Source: Eutreptiella sp. 'Long Island Sound 2002' (lineage: Eukaryota > Euglenozoa > Euglenophyceae > Eutreptiales > Eutreptiaceae). Taken from it: DNA of 64,000 bases. The notes under the pieces are model-generated. The model saw only the letters and a list, made by a program, of their open reading frames with translations, was not told the DNA's origin and did not search any database. Positions 54,955 to 64,000 of this stretch are shown piece by piece. Numbering within the stretch: the first letter of the stretch is position 1; every line of letters begins with the position of its first letter. Where the stretch lies: the NCBI GenBank assembly GCA_964036045.1, contig OZ038379.1, forward strand, positions 76,217,992 through 76,281,991, read 5' to 3'. Position numbers and translations under genes: made by a program.

Positions 54955-57753
54955 GACTTGACTTCCCGCAGCCCCTTCCGGCTGCGATCCGCCAGGACTT
55001 TGTCCACCACGTTGCTGGGCTTTGAGTTCCTCCAACGTCCTCAACATGTCCTCAGCAACCTCCTCGATCGACCTCACTCGTCGGTCTTGGCCAGGTCCAC
55101 CACCATAGCCTCTTCCTCCGCCTTTCCCTTGGCCTTTGACTTAGCCTTTTCCCCCAGCTCCGCCCTTCGCCTTCCAATGGGCAATCCGCTGCTCCTTGGG
55201 CTTCTTCTCGGGGTGGGCGGCGAAGTAGGCCTTCTTGTCCGCCTCATACACCTTGCACTGACGGTCGTCGTGTGCATGGTTGTTTCCCTTGCCATAACAG
55301 ACCCAGCACCCGTCGTGCTGAGACCTGTACTCCCGGGATAAGAGCGGTGGGTTCCCGATCCTCCTTGGCTCATTGCCCTTCTTGGGTCCCACCCGGCTCC
55401 ATCTGGACCGATCCTGCCCATGGTCCCTCACGTTGTGCGCCACAAACGCGAAGAAATGGGCCTCCTCGTGATCCTCCCGGGACCAGGTCCAGTGGTCTTG
55501 GCCACTTCCACCACCATTATCCGCGGAGTTGGCTGTGTCCTCCTGGATCTCCCAATGATGGCGGTCCTCCCGGTGGCCTCGTTGTCCATGACCATGTCGA
55601 TCCTGCACGTTGGCCTCGTTCCTCGCATTGAGCTTCAACTCCACCGTGATGTCTTTCACGATCTCGTCCAGGCTCATGCGGGCGAAGATGACCTACATCC
55701 TCAGCGGCTCCCCGCGCCTCCACTCCACGTTGTTGAGGCGCAGCAACCTTTGCCCCATGGAGTCTCCAAATACCTCCACGTACACGGCGTTCTTCAGTCC
55801 CAACATCCGGTTGGGCTCGCCCAGGTTCCTCCTGAAGAACTCCATGATACCCGCATGGGTATCCTCCGCCGCCATGATCCTCACCGCCACCCGCTTCTTG
55901 GCTCGCTTCTTCTCCTCGTCCTCCGCTTGCCTCTTCCAGTGGCTGGGGAGGACGTCCTTCAGCACATGGCGGATCTCGCTGGACTCGTTCCAGTCCTCCA
56001 CCAGCTTGAGGCTCCGTCGGTACTTCCGCAGGTACCGGTTCCACTCCCAGACCCGCAACTCACCGCGGTCCAGCTGCAGCGGGATGGACCACAAGTCCTC
56101 CAGCTTCTGGTTCGGAGCATCCACCCGCTCCTCATCCTCCAACCACTGAAGGCAGGCCTGCTCCGTACGGATCAGTCCTTCCCGGATCTGATCCCGCAGG
56201 TCCTCCTTCAGGTCCTGCGCCAGCCGGTGTGGGAATGTCCGGCATACCCACTTGTCCCGCGGCGCTCCCCGCATCTCACCGACGACCTCCTCGGCAAAGT
56301 CCTCCCAATCCAGGATGAAGTCATCCAGGTTCGACGGGTTCCCATTGTAGTAGGGGATTTTGATTCCTCTGAGGTCATCAATCCTGAAGGCGTCTCTGAC
56401 GTCCCCAGCCACCTCTCCACCGAGACGGATACCACCTGTGGCCGGGGGGTGTGAGTACACTCCCCGCACATCCCTCTCCTCCATTGAGTGCGGTCCAGTT
56501 GGGCCTGAACCCATGGGGTTTGGAATGCGGGAAGGACTTGCTCCATCGGCCGTCCATATCCCGGTATTGGGGTCCTTCGCCCACAGGTTTCCGCCTGGAT
56601 GACCTCGACCATGTCCGTCGGCGCTTCCCATGGTTCGCCCCTGCATGGTCTGGCTCTGGATCTCCTCTTCCGCATAAACTGCATGGGCAGTTGTAGTGAT
56701 CGGTAGATCCTGGGCGGCGTGGGACATCTGTACCGTCAGGCTCCTCGGGTCCGTGCTTACGTGCCCTTCCCGCATGGACCCAGCCGGTGCGGTGTGTTCC
56801 CCGAGCATTGTGGATTCGCTGAACATGAGAACAAACGGCAGCGCACCCGGGTCAACACGCGGAGGCGCGTAGGGTGCCTCTGCAGGGCCGCCCATGGGTT
56901 TATCCATGGCGCTCCTGAGGGTCTTAACTCGCTCAACCAGCTCTGCCGCTGCTGGCTTTGCCGGGAGCTCCGGACCCGAGGTGAGGGGCTGTAGCTCCTC
57001 TAGTCTTTTCAGGCGTCCCGACATGTCCTCCACCAGGTGGAGGAGACTGTCCACCACCCGCTGCTTCTTCTCCAGGGCCAGCTCCAGATTCCGCCGGTAC
57101 CGGTCCCGTTCCGCTAGATCCGCCATGTCTCTCTGCACGGCCGACTGGTCATCCAGAATCCCGGCGACGTCCTCCTCTAGGCCGTCCTTCGCGTTGTCCA
57201 GGCTGTTGAGGCGATGCACGATGGCGTCCATCCCCATCTTTGGGTACTTGCTCATGAGGAAGGACACATGCTCGCAGTGGCACTCAGCGTGCTTTCCACC
57301 CGATCCGACGCATCCCCCGGTCCCCGGCGCCACGGACACCTCCGCCATGGGTGTGTCGCCCATGCTATCCCGCGTTGGCTCCGTGTGCCGGGCCACAGGC
57401 GCCGTTCTGGCTCTGTCGGGCCTCTCCAACGCCTCGGCGTCATGCTCCAGGCTAGGTTCTGGGGCCGTGTTCGCCCTTGTGGGCGGTCTGGCCTCCGACT
57501 CCGAAGGCCGCTCATAGGCTGTCCGATAGCCCTCGGAGTGCCCCTCGGAGTCCCACAACCTGACCGGGCTAGGGTCCGTATCCATAGCCCCGGCGTCCCC
57601 TGCCGCGGGCTTGGGTGACCCACGCTTCCGGTAGCGCCGGGCCCGTCCTCCACTGCTGCCTGAATGGCATGTCTCCTCGGAGTCCTCCGCGGCGGAGCGG
57701 AGGTTGCATGCCTTTTGGCAGCGACGCTCACACATGGAGACCAGGTCCTCCAT
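54955..57753 (-). pseudogene. gag: Element A gag
   Basis: Starts at ATG 57753 with Met-Glu-Asp-Leu and almost at once the motif C-E-R-R-C-Q-K-A-C followed by Asn-Leu-Arg (57706-57732 for the Cys span). A helical region follows (about 56950-57250), then a capsid-like region beginning Ile-Pro-Tyr-Tyr-Asn-Gly-Asn-Pro-Ser-Asn-Leu-Asp-Asp-Phe, typical of Gypsy Gag, then a zinc knuckle CX2CX8HX4C (55255-55308) and a basic tail. TAG at 55693-55695 aligns with Gln in B; TAA at 55141-55143 lies in the basic tail. Otherwise it is open to the gag-pol TAG. Confidence 0.85.
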
Positions 57754-57960
57754 GTCAAGTCCGCCTCTTCCTGAACGTCGTATTTCTCTTCGGGCTTCAA
57801 CTTCCGGAGTTCGCCATGCTCTTGAGCGTCTCCGCTGTTCTATGGCTCAAATATCCGGCGTGGTCTCCACCGAGTCCACAGTACGCACCCGGGGCGTACT
57901 TGAGCAGGGCTCATAGGGGCCCAAGTCCCCGGGTCGGCGGTAGGTAGGGGCAGCAGGTAC
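57754..57960 (-). other. 5' leader of element A
   Basis: About 200 nt between primer site and gag start. Nothing else recognised. Confidence 0.6.
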
Positions 57961-57973
57961 GCCTCTGCTACCA
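57961..57973 (-). promoter_or_regulatory. Primer-binding site of A, initiator-tRNA-Met type
   Basis: TGGTAGCAGAGGC directly follows the 5' LTR in element orientation. The plus strand here reads CCTCTGCTACCA at its end, which equals the 3' end of animal-type initiator tRNA-Met with CCA. Its position confirms the LTR border. Confidence 0.85.
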
Positions 57974-60318
57974 TAAAGAAGGTCCCTACCAGGACCGGCC
58001 CCCGCTGTGCCCCTTCCGCCTGTAACCCCTGCTGATTTGCTCCTGATCAGCGATTGCATTTCTCAAAGTCCAGGGTCCAAAATCCAAGAATATAGAAAAT
58101 AAAGTCCTCCTTCAACCCTGAACAGCAACCAGATCCCACAAATACAGCAATAATCCAATCCACACTGCGGGCTTCCGTTCAGCACACCGGTTGTCTCACG
58201 GTGGCGGGCATGTACAAGAATTGCACCCAAGAAGGAAAGCCCTGAAATTGGCATATGAACACAAATAAAGCAAAGTTGGGGAAAGATGTAAACATACACA
58301 ATCACAGCCTTACACCCCTCATTCCCTGGACTCAGGACCTTCCCTTGACTCGCCAACATGATGCCCTGAAACCAGTCAAATAGGATGGCTGAATGCCATG
58401 TGTCAAAAGTCACTACATAAAACCCAAAAATGTGTTCACTCCCAAGCCTCTATATCCTAACCCAATAGGGGAGGTGGCGTGTCATGGCCTAGAGTGGCAC
58501 TCAGGACCATGCCCTACCCTGACATAACCTTGGTTGGACTTGGAGTCGATTGGGCTTGGAGAACTGCCCCATGAGTTTGAACTCATAACATGCCAAAAAC
58601 TGCCAATTCACACCATATTGGCCATATATCAAATATATGCTCACAATTGAAGTTACCACTTATCCAAAAGCTCAAAGCATGCGTCGAATCGAAGTCTAGT
58701 ATTCATGGAGGATAGAGACCAAAGGTCAATGCCCATGTACATCCCCACTTTACCCTCGAAACCCCTTCGGATATGGGCGCCAGGCACTGCCCAAGTCAGC
58801 CCATGATCTTGAGACCAATTCTTGTGATCCTTCGTGCGCCAAGCCAAATGGAGTACGCAATCCGGCATATGGTGGTGTTCAACTCCAGAGCATATGCCAA
58901 CATATGAACAACATACCATAGTTCGACTCACCATAGGCTTCTTGCTGTTTGCCGACCAGGTAAGTACACAAAACGCAAAAATGAGCAAAAATTGAGGTCA
59001 AAAACATGAAAATATGTCCAAATACAAAGTTGTCATGATAGTATATCTCTATGCTCACCCATGATATCCGCCCATGGTTCAATACACAAAGGATTGGAAC
59101 CATTTGCGAACAATTCCCCCACTTGGATCCCCAATCGGGCGCATGGAGATACCTTCGCCACTCATATCTACATGCCCCATGAAAACGGGAGTGCACTCAT
59201 GGATCTCTTTGCCAAACATACCATGAGCAATACATACGCGGTAGACTTAGTCTAGCGCTTTGAATTCCACAATTGGGACATGAGCAAGGCCCTTGTCACG
59301 TGTGCCTCTCCATCTCTTCGGCCACACGAAGGTATATAACATGGGCGTGAGCATATCAAGACATATACTACCAATATCACACATAGCCTTTAAAACTTGC
59401 TCCCACCATGGTATGCCATGGCCCTCCATGGTCATAACTTTGGGTTAAATGGACGTGGGAACCTAAGGAAAAATGCTATGCAACCGCAAGACTCATGCGC
59501 TACACTCGAAAGTCATAATATCAAGTCCAGACACATGGTCAACAAGTTATAAACAAGTTTCTACCATGTTGACCATGATCCTATGATACAACGAGTGTGT
59601 GTGACGACTTAAGGTGTTGGACCACACCAAAAATAAGTTGAGACTAAGGCGCTTGCAACGCAACCTTCTTTATTCTCTTTCCTCACACTCGCGCGTAGAT
59701 ATGGCCCTTCAAAGTGGTCCCACGATTCACTTTTGCTTCCCTTATATCTCCACGTCAAATGGGTGGCAAGTATAAGGGAAACCTGATTTGGGCATAGGGA
59801 AAGGAGTATGACCACTCGAAGAAGACCAAATCAAGTGCGGCGATGTCGAAGTCAAAAATCCGATTTCGACATCGCGAAAATTCAGATTAAAATTTCGAGT
59901 GCATATTTAGAAAATTGCGGAAGCAACGAACCCTTTACTGATGAAATCTGACCCTTCATCGGGGTTTCCGCCAAAATATCTGGAAATAACAGTTAACCAA
60001 TCGGTTACCGCAAAATAGCGAGCCAACTGACAGTCGCCGATACATTGACCATCAGAACAGAAGGCGGAAAAATTACGGAAACATTATGATAAAAAAACCC
60101 TGTTGATTCCTGATATTCTGATATATAAATCTCAGCTGGCGGCGCCTCGGTACTGAATATGGCCGCTCATTGCCGGAATGGCCAAACCTATCACACTATC
60201 ACATCGGGTTAGGTGAGGTGGATGGGAGAGTATGATATCAGCCAATGGCGGCTTGCCGGCACATAGATACACACCCCAAGTGACCCCAAGATGGCCACGG
60301 GGGTCCAAACCAGCTTCA
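57974..60318 (-). repeat. 5' LTR of element A, 2.35 kb
   Basis: Pairs with 16786-19131 with scattered substitutions. The U3 inverted repeat is at about 59843-59875, with one change in the spacer. Confidence 0.9.
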
Positions 60319-61140
60319 AGATAGGACCATTGGGGAGTTCAGTTCTTCCCACCGTCATACGGTCCAACAATCGTCTCCAATAGGCGTGTTCGCCTGTGGT
60401 AGCCCAGTCGGGGGTGCATAGGACCATTCTCGCTCCTTCAAGGGCGATTTTTGTAAGCACCTTAGCGAGTTGAGAGAATGGGGGATTAGCATAGCACAAC
60501 CCCATCGACTTCCAATGGAAGCGGTAGGCGTTATTAAAATACCGTGAGCAATGGAGCTGCCTCATGTGCTGCTCTTTACTCGCGAACAGTTCAACCTGTA
60601 CTTCATTCAGGTCTACCTGTAGGGCGGCCAGTCCATTTTCCAAGACAGGCCGCACCAACTGATAGTTTTCAGTTCGATAAGACCGGTTCACGTAGCGCAG
60701 ACCGGATTCTTTTCGTCCTGAGATCTTCAGAGGGACAGAGAAAAGGCCACTGCCAAAGTCGCAGTGAAGGGCATAGGGACGGTGCAAAGCCAACAGTTTT
60801 ACCTGGGGGTTACGGCGCAGAAAATCTGTGCCAATGACAATGTCAAAGGCGTCGGTGTCCAGCACTTTGCAGTGCTGAGTGAACTGTTTGTCGCCCAGAC
60901 ACACGGCCACATCGACCCCCCCAAGGGAATGGATGGTCCGACCAGCCCCCACCCTTATGGCCACGGTTTTGGTTTTCGGGATCCTGGCCTGTTTCAGCAG
61001 TCTGCGTGCCACAATTCAAAGCGTAGCGCCCGTGTCTAAGACAGCCTTGTTGACCTGGTCACCAATTTTCACGGTGATCCAGCAAACCAAATCCTCATCC
61101 TCGGACCCGCCCCCCTATCCCTCTTCAGGGAACTTGACCT
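60319..61140 (-). pseudogene. pol: Family C protease and adenine-methyltransferase-like domain
   Basis: The protease strand Val-Leu-Asp-Thr-Gly-Ala-Thr-Leu is at about 61020-61045, followed at once by TGA (61016-61018). The frame continues through Ile-Val-Ile-Gly-Thr-Asp-Phe-Leu (protease) to a domain with Asp-Leu-Asn-Glu-Val-Gln-Val-Glu-Leu-Phe-Ala and Tyr-Ala-Asn-Pro-Pro-Phe-Ser (NPPF at 60476-60487), then Val-Leu-Cys-Thr-Pro-Asp-Trp. NPPF is a catalytic motif of N6-adenine methyltransferases. A further TAG is at 61115-61117. The gene is cut at 60319 by element A and goes on at 16785. Confidence 0.75.
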
Positions 61141-61176
61141 CAACCCAAGCGGCCTGCAGGCACTTAGAGTGCCAAT

Positions 61177-62933
61177 TCAGGCGTCGCTTCTTGGCGTTCT
61201 CCCTGCTCTTGTCGGCGCCACTAGCGCTGGGGGTGGAGGGGGCAGGCCGTTCTTCACCCTACGGCTCACCCTTAGGTGTGGGGTTCGGTGCTCCTCGTCC
61301 ACCAGTGGGGGGGGCTGAGGACTTTCGTCCTCCAGGGTTACCCTTACCCTTAAAACCTCCAGGGTTAGGCCCCCCCCTTCGGCTCCTCCGCCCTTACCGG
61401 CGGTGTTACGCCGTCCCTCTTCCGCTTTCTTATGTTTTTCGGATTGGCGGCGTTTGATGTGGCATTCATCTTCATAATGCCTCCTCTTGCCGCAATATCC
61501 GCACCTTATAGTGCAGCGGAAATGGTCTTGGTGCTTTACCTCCTGACCATCTTTAGGTTTCTGCGTGCGCTTCAGCTGGAGCATGCACGCACTTCGCCCA
61601 TCACAGTAGGGCGCGTGGCAGGGTCCACCCTTATTGTCGGTAGGACAACAGTAGAAAATATTGGGGGCCCTTTACCTTTGGAGGGGGGGGTCTCAGTCAA
61701 GTGCTTCAACTGCCCACCACGGCCATTTCCAGGGTTAGATTTGGGTTGAGGCGGCCTCCCCCCAGGAGACTTCTCAGCAGGGGTCTCCCTTTGCAGATAT
61801 TTGCGCAGATACTTGTCCATGTGGGAGTCATTCTCCCTCTCCATGGCCAATTCGGTCAACAGATCGACCAGGTCATCGTAGGAGTGCGTCCCGGCTTTCC
61901 TCTCGGACGTCTCTCTGCAGTTATCCCATGTCCTGGTAGGAATCTTCCCCACTAGCCACAGATGTGTCTCAGTCGGTCCATAGGATGAGGGGTTCATGCG
62001 CCCCATGAGCTCTTCCAACTGCGCCACGAACTCGGAGATGCGCGCAGCTGTGGGGAATTCGGGGAGAGGAGGCAGCTGCTGAATCTCCGTTCTGACACTC
62101 AGGTCTGTCCCATAGACTGGATACATTTGCTCCAGTCGTTTCAGGAAGTCGCCCCAGTTGGAGCTACTCCTGATGGCGGTCTTAACCTGCCGCTGGAAGA
62201 ATTCTTTTTTGCACGACTTTTTGATGAGGTTGCATTTACTACGGACATCAGCGTGTTGCTGACCTGTGAGAAGCAAAAACTCAGAAAACTCCTCAGCCCA
62301 TTCAGGCAGGTTTTTGGTATCAAACTCGGGGAGTTCGATCTGAAGGTTCGCCATGGCGATGGCCTTCGTTCCCCTGCCTGGGACGCCTGTGTCACCTGTA
62401 CCACCTGGGAGGGTCGAGGGGTGCACTGTGGCCAATGGGGCCAGGGCTGACGGACCATAGCCTTTCATCTCAGCCTCTGTTGTGTCACCTACACTGCAGA
62501 CAGGCACAGTCCTCACACGAGGGTGGAAAGGGCTAGGACAGGTGTACATTGGGGAGCTGCGGATGCCTCTGCAGCTCTTTACATCCCTGGTTAGCAGTTC
62601 AACACCTGGGGTCATAGTAGGTGGGGGCTTCTTCAGATCGGAGAGCACCAACTTCGTCTTGAGTGCTGCTGACAATGCACTCAGATCTGGATCTTCATCG
62701 CCTGCACCGGGGACCCGGGATAGCAACTCCATGGTGTCATTGAGTCCCAGCTTAGGAGCCGCCATTCGTGGCGGCAAACCTCGATCCATACTCGTAGGTT
62801 CGGGTGCCACTGCCCTGGGACTGGGGCCAGGCTTTAGGCACTCATACTCCTTCGGTTTCTCCGGCGGCGTAGGTTCTCTAGACACCCAGTTTGGTTCCCA
62901 GGCAGATGATTGGGCCGACGAAGACCAGTCCAT
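61177..62933 (-). pseudogene. gag: Family C gag with zinc knuckle, frameshifted
   Basis: From ATG 62933 a frame of about 450 codons has a Pro-rich N-terminus and a helical capsid-like region (about 61850-62350: Leu-Pro-Glu-Trp-Ala-Glu-Glu-Phe-Ser-Glu-Phe-Leu-Leu-Leu). Near 61655 the coding sense moves to another frame that holds several Cys and a canonical CX2CX4HX4C knuckle (61462-61503), then a Pro-rich tail to TGA at 61177. Another shift is needed to reach the protease frame. Whether the first shift is programmed or a mutation cannot be told from one copy. Confidence 0.75.
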
Positions 62934-64000
62934 TTTGCCGTGAGGTTACTCGGCCCACGTAGCTCCGAACATCGTTTCCAAAGGCGCCTCCTTCCCCTTT
63001 CCTTTCCTTGCCGCTCTTCTCCAGGCCTTGACCTGGGCATTAGCCACTTAGATACCTGGGGTAGGAGAAGTTTCGGACGGGGGCATCGAGGACACCAAGT
63101 AAGCTAAGGCGGTTGCCACAGGGTCCTTGCCTTCGAGACGCCTGAGGTTCGCCCCCGGTAAGCCGGGCGCCTAAGCGCTTGCACTGGGGCGGGCTCCTTC
63201 TGTATATATCTCTTTGATTTCTTCCGCCCCTCTTGTTACTGCAAGTTCTCCTACAGGACCAGTATCAACGGGTACACCACTTGTAGATGAAGGCCGTACT
63301 CTCACAACATCAGTCTTGGATCTAGTGCTTGTGATCGGCGCTGTTCTGGCACTGAGCGTGACAGACATCTTCACAGTTCAGGATACAGGTTTTTCTTGGT
63401 GTTCTTCGTGTTCTGCTTTAGTCTTCTAGGGCCTTCCTCTGCTACCAGAAAAGGTTTCTTGTTTACTCACACTTGTGCTTGTTCCTTGTACATGTTTTTG
63501 AAAACCCTTGCTGCTTTTCCACAACTGAAAATGAAGTCCACACAGAGGTAATGTAGAGCAAGTCCAGGCACCGGATCAACCAAATCAGGATAACTCCTTC
63601 CAAAATCAAAACACGTGTAACAAAGAGAGGCTGCAGATAGACAAATGTAGATCTAAATACCAAGCTCCAATGGTTTATAAACAAAATAGTTGATTTTATG
63701 TGAAAACTGGCCAGACCCAGGCCTCCAAGATAGCACCAAGCACTTCATGTGCACTCCTTTGGATGAAATGGAGTTGGTTAGGAATCTGGGGAATAGAAGT
63801 TAGGCCAGACACAGGATATGGCTTGGCTAGCAAGGCCAAGCAACTGAATTCAGAAACAGTTAAAAAGTAGAACCACAATAAGTGGTAGACCCAATTGAGT
63901 ATAGGGCTCTTGAGGTGGGTGACCACTAGGCTTAACCTACAAGGCCCTAGGCATGAAGTGCCTACTTTCTTTCGGTATAAGCTCCATGAAGAAAGATACC
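62934..64000. other. Flank upstream of family C gag
   Basis: Should hold the leader and possibly the 5' LTR of family C, but with no second copy in the window I cannot draw a border. A 67-codon minus-strand open stretch at 63171-63374 is not convincing. The last 600 bp are AT-rich with no gene recognised. Confidence 0.4.

Larger units (their letters stand above)
16786..60318 (-). mobile_element. Element A: chromodomain Ty3/Gypsy retrotransposon, split by element B
   Basis: LTRs at 16786-19131 and 57974-60318 enclose gag-pol. The element is flanked by AGAT on both sides (16782-16785 and 60319-60322). Removing element B (22252-52607 plus one ATAG) leaves about 13.2 kb with pol in one frame across the junction. 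The order is Gag, zinc knuckle, protease, methyltransferase-like domain, RT, RNase H, integrase, chromodomain. It inserted in family C between the methyltransferase-like domain and RT. It has three private stops and a 1-base deletion, so this copy is probably dead. Confidence 0.9.
9771..62933 (-). mobile_element. Ty3/Gypsy family C, dispersed remnants of one old element
   Basis: Family C pieces in minus-strand order are: Gag (61177-62933), protease and methyltransferase-like domain (60319-61140), then after the element A insertion the linker, RT and RNase H start (14907-16785), an inverted RNase H-integrase block on the plus strand (9883-10031 plus 13820-14906), and an integrase scrap (9771-9882). 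The 4-bp duplication AGAT at 16782-16785 and 60319-60322 shows that A inserted here. The LTRs of C were not identified; the left one may lie outside the window or be destroyed. It is the oldest layer and carries frameshifts and stops throughout. Confidence 0.7.

Noticed and set aside
1-64000. CRISPR arrays, bacterial operons or ribosome-binding sites
   Set aside because: No regularly spaced short repeats with spacers; all recognisable genes are eukaryotic retroelement genes.

Overview
This window is eukaryotic and consists almost entirely of nested transposable elements; no host gene, tRNA or rRNA gene could be supported. The elements are chromodomain-bearing Ty3/Gypsy LTR retrotransposons on the minus strand, a very GC-rich non-LTR retrotransposon (LINE) present twice on the plus strand, a small Gag-only LTR element, and a short TIR element. 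Large repeat-rich genomes of unicellular algae look like this. A green alga is my guess only; nothing here fixes the taxon.

Layout. 1-93 is a short repeat abutting LINE copy 1 (94-7504; 5'-truncated, three ORFs, long C-rich 3' region). 7505-16785 is a rearranged remnant of Gypsy family C. Its RNase H and integrase core has been inverted (about 9883-14906), and the inverted part was interrupted by TIR element F (10032-13819), itself interrupted by Gag-only LTR element E (10290-12493). 16786-60318 is element A with 2.35-kb LTRs. A is split inside its RT by element B (22252-52607; 3.19-kb LTRs). B is split in its 3' non-coding part by LINE copy 2 (26314-39125; 18-bp target duplication). Right of A, family C resumes with protease, methyltransferase-like domain and Gag (60319-62933), then an unassigned flank.

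The nesting gives the order of insertion: C, then A, then B, then LINE copy 2. A, B and E show matching 4-bp target duplications (AGAT, ATAG, CCAC). Where A is cut by B and where F is cut by E, the host reading frame is continuous once one duplication is removed.

Main points of interest. (1) Gag and pol of A and B share a frame and are separated by one TAG at the same place, followed in both by Arg-Ser-Pro codons: a candidate programmed readthrough. TAG also makes up most other internal stops, while no confident terminal stop is TAG. (2) Element E carries a perfect 12-nt complement between its LTR and the bases just beyond it, the signature of a self-primed element. (3) The LINE has an unusual order: endonuclease-RT-RNase H with a long unknown C-terminal extension, then two further ORFs, the last two joined by an overlapping TGATG. 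(4) The three Gypsy families carry a DNA-adenine-methyltransferase-like domain between protease and RT, lack the Tyr of the YxDD box, and in A and B have an enlarged CX2CX8HX4C zinc knuckle. Most pol and gag genes are broken; the intact ORFs are the two 410-codon LINE ORFs, the 776-codon LINE ORF and the Gag of E.
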